64,000 bases of DNA from Desulfovirgula thermocuniculi DSM 16036. Its GTDB lineage: Bacteria > Bacillota > Desulfotomaculia > Desulfotomaculales > Desulfovirgulaceae. The stretch spans positions 21,597-85,596 of the forward strand of contig NZ_AUBR01000006.1 in assembly GCF_000429345.1 (NCBI RefSeq). The letters run 5' to 3'. Made by a program: the position numbers and the translations under genes. The number at the start of each line of letters is the position of its first letter. Position 1 is the first letter of the stretch. The notes under the pieces are model-generated. The model had not been told where the DNA came from. It was given only the letters and a program-made list of their open reading frames with translations, and ran no database searches. Shown here piece after piece: positions 50,690 to 58,201 of this stretch.

Positions 50690-52083
50690 AGGTGAGCCCT
50701 GGGTTCTTTAAAGGCATATCCTGGCGGCCGGTAGCCAGCTATTTTTTCCTCGTCCTGATCTTCTCCGCCCTCCTGCAGCTGTACGCCTACAAGAAGCTGA
50801 GCTTTGCCGCCGCGCTGCTCATCGTCCTGCCCCTCTCCACGCTGCTTGCCTGGCTGCTCTACCGGAGGGTCATCGAGCCGCTAAGAGAGATCACCGCGGC
50901 GGCGGGGAGCATTGCCCGGGGGGACCTGAGCCGGGAGCTGCACATATACTCCGAGGACGAGATCGGCGAGCTGGCCCGCAGCATCAACGAAATGGCCGGC
51001 CAGCTGCGCCGCACCATAGAGCTCGTTTCCGGGGAAAGGAACCGCATGCGGGCCATCCTGGACAGCATGGCCGACGGCGTCATCGCCCTGGACAGCGAGG
51101 GGCGGGTCCTGCTGGTCAACCCGGTCATAGAAGAGGTGTTCGGCATCAGGGGGGAGGCCTGCCAGGGGAAGGGCCTCCTGGAGGTGGTGCGCAATTACGA
51201 CGTGGAGCGCGTCCTGCAGCGGGCCTTGAAGACGCAGGAGCCCGTGGTGCAGGAGGTGAAGGTCGTCGGCGCCGGCCCGGAGGCGCGCGTCTTCCGCATC
51301 CACGCCACGCCCTTAAAGGAAGCGGGCCGGGAAAGCGGGGGGGTGGTGGCGGTGATGCGCGACATCACCGAGCGCAAGAAGCTCGAGCAGATGCGCACGG
51401 AGTTTGTGGCCAACGTGTCCCACGAGCTGCGCACGCCGCTCACCTCCTTAAAAGGTTTTTTAGAAACGCTGCTGGAAGGGGCTGCCGACGACCCTGATAC
51501 CTGCCGCCGCTTTTTAAAGATCATGCAGGAGGAAACCGAGCGCCTTACCCGCCTCATTGACGACCTCCTCCACCTCTCCAAAATTGAGGAGCGGCGCGTG
51601 GTGCACCGCTGGCAGCCGGTGGATATTCACGCCGTGATCCACCGCGTGGTTTCCCTCTTCCACCCGCAGGCCGCGGAAAAGGGGGTCGCCCTCGAGGCCG
51701 TGGTACCTGCAGACCTCCCCGGCGTCTACGGCGACCCCGACCTGCTGGCCCAGGTGCTCATCAACCTGGTGGACAACGCCGTGAAGTACACGCCCGCCGG
51801 GGGCAGGGTCACCGTGCGGGCGAGGGAGGAAAAGGGCGGGCTGCGGGTGGAGGTGGAGGACACCGGGATCGGCATTCCCCCGGAGAGCCTGCCGCGGGTG
51901 TTCGAGCGCTTTTACCGTGTGGACAAGGCGCGCTCCCGGGAGCTGGGGGGAGTGGGCATCGGCCTGGCCATTGTCAAGCACATCGTGCGCGCCCACGGCG
52001 GAAAAATAGGCGTGGAGAGCACGCCCGGCAGGGGCAGCCTGTTTTACTTCACCCTGCCCGCAGACGAGGGGACGTCAGAGTGA
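50686..52083 (+). CDS. phoR: Sensor histidine kinase PhoR-like
   Basis: A 465-residue membrane kinase with two close N-terminal helices (about residues 12-30 and 38-56) and almost no extracellular loop. HAMP (VIEPLREITAAAGSIARGD), PAS (MRAILDSMADGVIALDSEGR), HisKA with the phospho-accepting His in VSHELRTPLTSLKGF, and an HATPase domain (NLVDNAVKYTPAGG, VEDTGIGIPPE, GVGIGLAIVKHIV) follow in order. The lack of an external sensor fits PhoR proteins that read PstB/PhoU status inside the cell. TTG 50686 overlaps phoP. Confidence 0.92.
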   Translation: MKVSPGFFKGISWRPVASYFFLVLIFSALLQLYAYKKLSFAAALLIVLPLSTLLAWLLYRRVIEPLREITAAAGSIARGDLSRELHIYSEDEIGELARSINEMAGQLRRTIELVSGERNRMRAILDSMADGVIALDSEGRVLLVNPVIEEVFGIRGEACQGKGLLEVVRNYDVERVLQRALKTQEPVVQEVKVVGAGPEARVFRIHATPLKEAGRESGGVVAVMRDITERKKLEQMRTEFVANVSHELRTPLTSLKGFLETLLEGAADDPDTCRRFLKIMQEETERLTRLIDDLLHLSKIEERRVVHRWQPVDIHAVIHRVVSLFHPQAAEKGVALEAVVPADLPGVYGDPDLLAQVLINLVDNAVKYTPAGGRVTVRAREEKGGLRVEVEDTGIGIPPESLPRVFERFYRVDKARSRELGGVGIGLAIVKHIVRAHGGKIGVESTPGRGSLFYFTLPADEGTSE

Positions 52084-52122
52084 CCTACCGGCTTTTGGTA
52101 AGAAGAGGGTGGTGCGGAAGAG

Positions 52123-52878
52123 GTGGCCGTTAAAATTGACGTCTCAGGGCTAAACCTTTTTTACCGCGACTTTCAGGCCTTGAAAAACATAAACTTAAAA
52201 ATAATGGCCAACCAGATAACGGCGCTCATCGGGCCTTCCGGCTGCGGCAAGTCCACCTTCCTGCGCACCTTGAACCGCATGAACGACCTCATCGAGGGGG
52301 TACGCGTGGAGGGAAAGGTGCTGCTGGACGGGCAGGACATCTACGCCCCCGACGTCGACGTGGTTGGTTTGCGCAAGAGGGTGGGCATGGTCTTCCAGCG
52401 CCCCAACCCCTTTCCCATGTCCGTTTACGACAACGTGGCCTACGGGCCGCGCATCCACGGTATAAAGAACCGGCGCCGGCTGGACGAAATTGTGGAAAAA
52501 AGCCTGCGGGATGCCGCCCTCTGGGACGAGGTGCGCGACCGCCTTTTCAAGTCGGCGCTAGGGCTCTCCGGAGGGCAGCAGCAGCGCCTGTGCATTGCCC
52601 GCCTGCTGGCGGTGGAGCCGGAAGTGCTCCTCATGGACGAACCGAGTTCGGCCCTGGACCCCATCTCCACCTTAAAGATCGAGGAGCTGATAAGGGAGCT
52701 GAAAAAGAAGTACACCATTGTAATCGTCACCCACAACATGCAGCAGGCGGCGCGGGTTTCCGACATCACGGCCTTTTTTTTAAACGGCGAAGTGGTGGAG
52801 TGGGGGAGCACGGAGGAAATCTTCACCCGGCCCAAGGACCGCCGCACGGAGGACTACATCACGGGGCGCTTTGGGTAA
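52123..52878 (+). CDS. pstB: Phosphate ABC transporter ATP-binding protein PstB
   Basis: A 251-residue ABC ATPase. Walker A is [20 protein letters not shown], the Q-loop [19 protein letters not shown] is the PstB hallmark, the signature is [16 protein letters not shown], and Walker B is [13 protein letters not shown]. It would energise phosphate import with PstC and PstA. No pstS, pstC or pstA is present in this operon, so the permease must be encoded elsewhere. GTG 52123 follows GAAGAGG. Confidence 0.95.
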   Translation: MAVKIDVSGLNLFYRDFQALKNINLKIMANQITALIGPSGCGKSTFLRTLNRMNDLIEGVRVEGKVLLDGQDIYAPDVDVVGLRKRVGMVFQRPNPFPMSVYDNVAYGPRIHGIKNRRRLDEIVEKSLRDAALWDEVRDRLFKSALGLSGGQQQRLCIARLLAVEPEVLLMDEPSSALDPISTLKIEELIRELKKKYTIVIVTHNMQQAARVSDITAFFLNGEVVEWGSTEEIFTRPKDRRTEDYITGRFG

Positions 52879-52895
52879 TTTGGAGGGATAAACGG

Positions 52896-53555
52896 ATGAG
52901 TCCCCGTTACGCCTTTGAAAAGTCCCTGGCGGAGCTGCAACAGGACATCCTGCGCATGGCCAGCCTGGTGGAGCAGGCCATCTACGAGGCCGTGGAGTCC
53001 CTTATGAAGCAGGACGTCACGGGGGCGGCGCAGGTGATCATGGGCGACGAGATGATCGACAACCTCTACCTGGAGATCGAGGACAAGTGCGTCAAGCTGA
53101 TTGCCACGCAGCAGCCTATGGCCCGGGACCTCAGGGTGGCCATTACCGGGATTAAAATTTGCCTCAGCCTGGAGCGCATGGCCGACCACGCGGTGGACAT
53201 CGCCCGCGCCACCATGTGCTTGAGCGGCCAGCCCTTTACGGTGAAGTGCCTGGAGTATATACCCCAGATGGGACGCCTAGCCCGGCAGATGGTCAAGGAG
53301 GGCCTGGACGCCTACGTGAACAGCGACGTGCAAAAGGCGCGGGAGATGTGCGCCCTGGACGACGAAGTGGACTACCTTTTCGCCAGGATGTTTAGGGAAC
53401 TGGTCGGCAACATGGAGGAGGACCCCAGGACCGTGGTACAGGCCGCCTACTTGCTGTACGTGAGCCGCTACCTGGAGCGCATTGCCGACCACGCCACGAA
53501 CATTGGGGAGGCCGTCATCTACCTGGTCACCGGGGAGCGCCGCGAGCTAAATTAA
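52896..53555 (+). CDS. phoU: Phosphate-signalling protein PhoU
   Basis: A 219-residue helical protein of two three-helix bundles, each with the metal-binding E/DxxxD pattern (DEMIDNLYLEIEDKC and DDEVDYLFARMFREL). The conserved LERMADHAVDIAR and YLERIADHATNIGE repeats are visible. PhoU couples the Pst transporter to PhoR, keeping the kinase off when phosphate is high. ATG 52896 has TTGGAGGGA upstream and is 17 nt after pstB. Confidence 0.96.
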   Translation: MSPRYAFEKSLAELQQDILRMASLVEQAIYEAVESLMKQDVTGAAQVIMGDEMIDNLYLEIEDKCVKLIATQQPMARDLRVAITGIKICLSLERMADHAVDIARATMCLSGQPFTVKCLEYIPQMGRLARQMVKEGLDAYVNSDVQKAREMCALDDEVDYLFARMFRELVGNMEEDPRTVVQAAYLLYVSRYLERIADHATNIGEAVIYLVTGERRELN

Positions 53556-53646
53556 TCGGCGGCGCAGGATTTGAGCGGCGCCCTGTCGAATTAAACAGGC
53601 TAACCCGTGGTGTTGGCGGGGGTCGGTCATCCTGCAGAGGAGGGTA

Positions 53647-54552
53647 GTGAAAAGGTACGCCCGCAGGGTCCTCCTGGCTGCCGCTTTTCTTTTTCTGCTG
53701 GCGGGCCTGGGGTTTAAGGTGCGCGCCTGGGCGGTGCCCCGCCTCGTCAAGGCGGACTGGCTGGCCGATGGCAGGGTGCCTGTAACCGTGCCGGTTAACG
53801 CGTGGCTGTTGAAAGAGGAGCAGCTTCTCCCGTCGCCCGAAAGGGGGCAGGTGAGGCTGCTGGTCCGCCACGGGGAGCGGGTGCGGGCCGGCGCGCCGGT
53901 GGCGGAAATCCTGCCCGCCGGCGGGGAGGGCACCCGCAAAGCGGTCGTCTATGCCCCCCGGGCGGGGGTCTTCTGTGCCTCCACGGACGGCCTGGAGGAG
54001 GTCCTGCGGCGGGAAAACCCCCTGGACTTAAGGGCCGTGGAAAAGCTGGGGTTCAAAAATGCCGCCGTGGAGACGGGTAGCGTGGTGGAAAAAAACCAGC
54101 CGGTGGGAAAGCTGGTGGACAACCTGGCCGGCGTGTGGTGCTGGTTTCCCAGGCCCCAGGACGAAAGGGCGGCGGGCAGGCTGGCCGCCGGCCAGTGGGT
54201 GGGCCTCCTCTGGGAAGGGGAGGAGCTGCGCGCCAGGGTGGAAAAGGCGGCGCAGGGAGAAGTGCTCCTGTACCTGCCCCACATGCCGGCGGAGCTTGTG
54301 CCCGAGCGCCGGGTTAAGCTGGACCTGGTGTGCGGGGAGCTAAAGGGCTTCCTCGTGCCCCCCCGGGCCGTGGTGGAAAGAAACGGCCAACCGGGGATAT
54401 ATGTGATTTTAGACCGCCGGGCCACCTGGGTTCCGGTGCAGGTCCTGGGTACGGCGCGTGAGGGGGCGGTGGTGACCGGCGCGGGCCTTTCCCCGCTGAC
54501 CCGGTACGTCACCAGCCCGGCCTGGGTGCGGGAGGGGGACAGGCTGGAATGA
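53647..54552 (+). CDS. HlyD-like membrane-anchored protein of the sepF region
   Basis: A 301-residue protein: N-terminal membrane helix (VLLAAAFLFLLAGLGFKV), then biotinyl-lipoyl/HlyD-type beta hairpins (VRHGERVRAGAPVAEILPAG; TGSVVEKNQPVGKLVDNL) and a C-terminal barrel (FLVPPRAVVERNGQPGIYVI) like periplasmic adaptor proteins. Similar genes stand before ylmE-sepF in Peptococcaceae-type genomes. No partner transporter is nearby, so an export role is uncertain. GTG 53647 follows GAGGAGGG and the end overlaps ylmE by 4 nt. Confidence 0.7.
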   Translation: MKRYARRVLLAAAFLFLLAGLGFKVRAWAVPRLVKADWLADGRVPVTVPVNAWLLKEEQLLPSPERGQVRLLVRHGERVRAGAPVAEILPAGGEGTRKAVVYAPRAGVFCASTDGLEEVLRRENPLDLRAVEKLGFKNAAVETGSVVEKNQPVGKLVDNLAGVWCWFPRPQDERAAGRLAAGQWVGLLWEGEELRARVEKAAQGEVLLYLPHMPAELVPERRVKLDLVCGELKGFLVPPRAVVERNGQPGIYVILDRRATWVPVQVLGTAREGAVVTGAGLSPLTRYVTSPAWVREGDRLE

Positions 54553-55241
54553 AGGTGGACGTGCAAGCAAACCTGCGGCTGGTGCTTGAGCGCGTGGCCG
54601 CCGCAGCCGCCAGATCCGGGCGCCGGCCCGAGGAGGTTAAGCTGGTGGCCGTGACCAAAAACGTACCCGTGGAGGTGATGCGGGAGGCCCTGGCCGCCGG
54701 GGTGAAGGCCTTTGGGGAAAACAGGGCGCAGGAACTGGCCGCCAAGTACCCCCTGTTTCCCCCGGAGGTGGAGTGGCACTTCATCGGCCACCTGCAGACC
54801 AACAAGGTGAAGCAGGTTATCGACAGGGCCTGCCTCATCCACTCCCTGGACAGCTGGCGCCTGGCCCTGGAGATAAGCAAGAGGGCAAGAGAAAAGGGAA
54901 AGACGGTGCCGGTGCTGGTACAGGTCAACATTTCCGGGGAGAAGAGCAAGTACGGCCTGGCGGCAGGTGAAGTGAAGGATTTCCTTGTGGAGGTGAGCGC
55001 CCTTCCCGGCATAGCGGTGCGCGGCCTCATGACCATTGCCCCGCTGGTCGAGGACCCCGAGGAGGCGCGGCCTGTTTTCCGCGAGCTTTCCCGCCTGGCC
55101 GCGCGCCTGCGCGCCGAGCTGCCGGCAGTGAACCTCGAATACCTTTCCATGGGCATGAGCAACGACTACACCGTGGCCGTGGAGGAGGGCGCCAACATCA
55201 TCCGCGTGGGGAGTGCCATTTTCGGGCCGCGGGAAAATTAA
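54549..55241 (+). CDS. ylmE: PLP-binding homeostasis protein (YggS/YlmE)
   Basis: A 230-residue alanine-racemase-like barrel that binds pyridoxal phosphate and balances its pool. The PLP lysine is in KLVAVTKNVPVE (about residue 36). FGENRAQELAAKY, WHFIGHLQTNKVK, GLMTIAPLVED and LSMGMSNDYTVAVEEGAN are family signatures. The start overlaps the previous gene by 4 nt, and sepF follows 12 nt later as in B. subtilis ylmE-sepF. Confidence 0.95.
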   Translation: MKVDVQANLRLVLERVAAAAARSGRRPEEVKLVAVTKNVPVEVMREALAAGVKAFGENRAQELAAKYPLFPPEVEWHFIGHLQTNKVKQVIDRACLIHSLDSWRLALEISKRAREKGKTVPVLVQVNISGEKSKYGLAAGEVKDFLVEVSALPGIAVRGLMTIAPLVEDPEEARPVFRELSRLAARLRAELPAVNLEYLSMGMSNDYTVAVEEGANIIRVGSAIFGPREN

Positions 55242-55253
55242 GGAGGGGTGAAC

Positions 55254-55679
55254 ATGCCCAAGAAGCTGGTGGACAAGGTGCTTGGCTTTATGGGTTTTGA
55301 GGAAGAGCCCCAGGAAGAAGAAAAGGACCGCTTCTGGGAAGAGGAGGAAGTCGTGCCGCAGCTCAAGCGGCGGGGGCAAGTGGTGAGCCTGCACGCGCAG
55401 CGGCAGGTGAAAGTGATCGTGGCCGAGCCCAGGGTTTTTGACGACGTGCAGAGCATTGCCGAGCACCTCAAAAACCGGCGCCCGGTCATCGTCAACCTGG
55501 AGCAGGTGGACAGCGAGCTTGCCAGGAGGGTGGTGGATTTCGTCAGCGGCGCTACATACGCCTTAAACGGCAGCATGCAGAAGGTGGGGAGCGGGATTTT
55601 CCTCTTCGTCCCCAGCAACGTGGATATAGCCGGCGACATCAAGGATAAGGACCGCGGCCTTTTTTTAAAGACGGATTAA
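55254..55679 (+). CDS. sepF: Cell-division protein SepF
   Basis: A 141-residue protein that bundles FtsZ and anchors it to the membrane. It has an N-terminal amphipathic helix (MPKKLVDKVLGFMGF), an acidic linker (EEEPQEEEKDRFWEEEE), then the SepF core (VVSLHAQRQVKVIVAEPR, DDVQSIAEHLKNRRPVIVNL, VDFVSGATYALNGSMQKVG). ATG 55254 follows GGAGGGG by 5-6 nt; GTG 55248 is less likely. Confidence 0.96.
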   Translation: MPKKLVDKVLGFMGFEEEPQEEEKDRFWEEEEVVPQLKRRGQVVSLHAQRQVKVIVAEPRVFDDVQSIAEHLKNRRPVIVNLEQVDSELARRVVDFVSGATYALNGSMQKVGSGIFLFVPSNVDIAGDIKDKDRGLFLKTD

Positions 55680-55703
55680 CGATCTTGCGGGAGGGATTGG
55701 CCG

Positions 55704-56528
55704 TTGCCGCTGGAAGGATTAAAGATCGGCTGCATCGGTGGGGGGGCCATGGCCGAGGCCCTGCTGCGGGGGCTGGTGAGCGGGGGCATACCACCCGGCA
55801 ACCTTTACGCCAGCGATACCCGCAGGGAGCGCCTGGACTACCTGCGCCGGGAGCTGGGCATTAACACCCTGCCCTCCAACAGGGACCTGGCCAAAAGCAC
55901 AGACGTGGTCATCCTGGCCGTAAAACCCCAGGTCATGGGCGAGGTGCTAAAAGAAATCGGGGAGCTCTTTCACCCTGCACAGACGGTTATTTCCATTGCC
56001 GCCGGCATCCCCATTGAATTCATTGAGGAGCACATCCCCGCACCGGTGCCGGTGATCAGGGTGATGCCCAACACACCCTGCCTCTTGCGCGCGGGGGCCA
56101 GCGCCCTCTGCGTCGGTAAGCACGCCACGGCGCGGGACCAGGAGCGGGCCATGGCCATTTTCTCCGCCGTGGGGCGGGCGGTAATGGTGCCCGAAGAGCT
56201 CATGGACGCCGTCACGGGCCTGAGCGGGAGCGGCCCGGCCTACATGTACGTGATCCTGGAGGCCCTGGCCGATGCCGGCGTACGCGTGGGGTTGCCCCGG
56301 GACGTGGCCCTCGTTTTGAGCGCCCAGACCATGCTGGGGGCGGCGCGCATGGTGCTGGAAACCGGTGAGCACCCCGGCAGGCTGAAGAACATGGTCACCA
56401 CCCCCGGCGGGACGGCCATTGCCGGCATCTACGCTCTGGAAGAGGGGGGGCTCAGAGTCACCCTCATGCGGGCCGTGGAGGAGGCCACCCGGCGCTCAAA
56501 GGAGTTATCGGCAAAAGTAAAGGGATAA
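55704..56528 (+). CDS. proC: Pyrroline-5-carboxylate reductase ProC
   Basis: A 274-residue NAD(P)H enzyme making L-proline from pyrroline-5-carboxylate. The Rossmann loop GCIGGGAMAEALLRGL is at the N-terminus, then VILAVKPQVMGEVLKEI, VIRVMPNTPCLLRAGASA and the C-terminal dimer signature GLSGSGPAYMYVILEALADAG (split over residues 171-191), with VTTPGGTAIAG. TTG 55704 follows GGGAGGG. It lies between sepF and yggT, a common arrangement. Confidence 0.95.
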   Translation: MPLEGLKIGCIGGGAMAEALLRGLVSGGIPPGNLYASDTRRERLDYLRRELGINTLPSNRDLAKSTDVVILAVKPQVMGEVLKEIGELFHPAQTVISIAAGIPIEFIEEHIPAPVPVIRVMPNTPCLLRAGASALCVGKHATARDQERAMAIFSAVGRAVMVPEELMDAVTGLSGSGPAYMYVILEALADAGVRVGLPRDVALVLSAQTMLGAARMVLETGEHPGRLKNMVTTPGGTAIAGIYALEEGGLRVTLMRAVEEATRRSKELSAKVKG

Positions 56529-56538
56529 GGAGAAGGCA

Positions 56539-56802
56539 ATGAGCATCGAACGCGTGGTTAACGTCGCCTTTCAGGTATACGACTGGCTTATCTTTATCCG
56601 CATCATCCTCTCATTTGTGCGCCACAACCCCTATAACCCCCTGATCCGTTTCATCTACGAGACGACGGAGCCGGTGCTGGGCTTTTTCCGCCGCTTCATC
56701 CCCCCGGTGGGGATGCTGGACTTTTCGCCCCTGGTGGCCTTTTTCGCCCTGGAAATACTGCGCCAGCTGATCTTAAGCCTGCTCAGGGCGGTGGGTATAT
56801 GA
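56539..56802 (+). CDS. yggT: YggT-family membrane protein (YlmG)
   Basis: An 87-residue membrane protein with two hydrophobic segments (VYDWLIFIRIILSFV and LVAFFALEILRQLILSLL) separated by the conserved NPLIRFIYETTEPVLGFFRR loop (seen at residues 33-52) and PPVGMLDFSP. YggT/YlmG is linked to division-site and envelope functions through its place beside sepF. It overlaps ylmH by 4 nt. Confidence 0.93.
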   Translation: MSIERVVNVAFQVYDWLIFIRIILSFVRHNPYNPLIRFIYETTEPVLGFFRRFIPPVGMLDFSPLVAFFALEILRQLILSLLRAVGI

Positions 56803-57584
56803 TCCCGGACAGGGAAGCCTTCCTTTCCCGCGCCAGGACGGACGAAGAGCGGGAGGCGCTGGCGCGCGCCTACGACCTGCTGCTGGAGGTTGTCCGGTCA
56901 CGCAGGCCCCGCGTCGGCGATTTTTACGACCCCTTCCTGGCGGGCCGCGTCCTGGCCGCCCTGGAAAAGGTGCCGGGGGTAGCCGCGCGGCCCGACGGCG
57001 GCCACGCCGAGGCGGAGAGGGTGAGGGTTCTCGTTTTCCCCGCCGGCGTGGAGCCCCGCGCGGAGGACTGGCAGCTGGGCTTTCTGGCCGTGGAGGGCCG
57101 GTGGGAGGGCTTGACCCACCGGGACTTCCTGGGGGCGCTTTTGGGCCTAGGGCTGCGGCGGGAAAAGGTGGGCGACATCTACCTGCACGAGGGCCGGGCG
57201 CAAATCGTGCTCAGCGCAGAACTTCTGCCGGCGGTCGCCTCCCAGCTTTCGCGGGTGGGGCGCTTCCCGGTGAAGGTTACCCCCATTTCCCGGGAGGAGC
57301 TTTGTCCCCCGCCCCCGCAAATTAAAGAGGTGCGGGCCGCCGTGGCCTCCTTGAGGCTGGACGCGGTGGCCGCGGCGGGGTTCGGGGTTTCGCGCAGCCG
57401 CATGGCCAGGGAGATTACCGCCGGGCGGGTGGCTGTCAACTGGCGGCTCTGTCAGGACGCCTCGCGCCACGTCAAAGAAGGGGACGTCATCTCCGCCCGG
57501 GGCCGCGGGCGAGTAAAAGTGTTTGCCGTGGGGGGTACCACCAGGAGCGGGCGCACCTCCGTCATCCTGCACCGCTACGTTTAA
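56799..57584 (+). CDS. ylmH: YlmH-family S4-domain RNA-binding protein
   Basis: A 261-residue protein with an N-terminal photosystem-II-S4-like domain (FYDPFLAGRVLAALE, TRDF-type LTHRDFLGALLGLGLRREK) and a C-terminal S4 RNA-binding domain (LRLDAVAAAGFGVSRSRMA, TAGRVAVNWRLCQDASRHV, GDVISARGRGRVKV). B. subtilis YlmH acts in ribosome-associated quality control. It starts inside yggT and is followed by yggU; the divIVA gene usually found after ylmH is absent. Confidence 0.92.
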   Translation: MIPDREAFLSRARTDEEREALARAYDLLLEVVRSRRPRVGDFYDPFLAGRVLAALEKVPGVAARPDGGHAEAERVRVLVFPAGVEPRAEDWQLGFLAVEGRWEGLTHRDFLGALLGLGLRREKVGDIYLHEGRAQIVLSAELLPAVASQLSRVGRFPVKVTPISREELCPPPPQIKEVRAAVASLRLDAVAAAGFGVSRSRMAREITAGRVAVNWRLCQDASRHVKEGDVISARGRGRVKVFAVGGTTRSGRTSVILHRYV

Positions 57585-57595
57585 AGTAAAGAGGG

Positions 57596-57895
57596 GTGAC
57601 CGGCTTGCTCTCTGTGGAGGAAAGGGAGGGCGCGGTGGTCTTTAAGGTGCGGGTGCAGCCGCGGGCCTCGAGGAACGAGCTAGCCGGGACTTACGGGGAC
57701 GCTTTGCGCCTGCGCATTGCTGCGCCGCCGGTGGAGGGGCAGGCCAACGAGGCCTGCTGCGCGTTCCTGGCGCGCCTTCTGGGCGTGCCCAGGGGAAAGG
57801 TGGCCGTCGTCGGCGGCCACACCTCCCGCACCAAGCTGGTGCGGGTGGAGGGGGTTACCGCGCAACAGGTCCTCTCTTTGCTGGGGCGCGCATAG
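57596..57895 (+). CDS. yggU: DUF167 (YggU-family) protein
   Basis: A 99-residue protein of the YggU/DUF167 fold (VVFKVRVQPRASRNELAG, LRLRIAAPPVEGQANEACC, GHTSRTKLVRVEG). The function is unknown. The family is widespread and often lies next to yggT or proC, as here. GTG 57596 follows AGAGGG, 11 nt after ylmH. Its stop lies two bases before the ileS leader promoter. Confidence 0.92.
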   Translation: MTGLLSVEEREGAVVFKVRVQPRASRNELAGTYGDALRLRIAAPPVEGQANEACCAFLARLLGVPRGKVAVVGGHTSRTKLVRVEGVTAQQVLSLLGRA

Positions 57896-57897
57896 TG

Positions 57898-58173
57898 TGG
57901 TATAATGAATAGCGTTGTGGAAAGCGAGAGAGCCTGTGAACGGGAGGAGTAGCCGGCTGCCCCTGTCGCAGAGAGCCCGGGGGGCTGGGATCCGGGTACA
58001 GGAGGCCGGCCAAGATCGCCCGGGAGGCCCCTGCCGAACGGTGTCTTGCGGGCACCCAGTAGGCCAGGGCGGCAGCCGCCGTTACCGGCCAAGAGGGGAC
58101 AGGTGTTGCCGCACCTGTCTATAAGGGTGGTACCGCGGGAAGGAATCCCGTCCCTTAACGGGCGGGTTTTTTT
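57898..58173 (+). promoter_or_regulatory. T-box riboswitch leader of ileS
   Basis: An extended -10 promoter (TGG before TATAAT, 57901-57906) starts a leader of about 260 nt. The T-box AGGGTGGTACCGCGG (58124-58138) would pair with the tRNA acceptor end. Stem III is GACAGGTG/CACCTGTC (58098-58119). The terminator is CCCGTCC (58147-58153) with GGGCGGG (58160-58166) and seven T. AGAGAG (57971-57976) is the Stem I bulge motif. A candidate isoleucine specifier ATC is at 58015-58017. Uncharged tRNA-Ile would favour readthrough. Confidence 0.93.
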
Positions 58174-58201
58174 ATTTCGAGTTTGCCGAGGTGGAGAGGA
58201 G

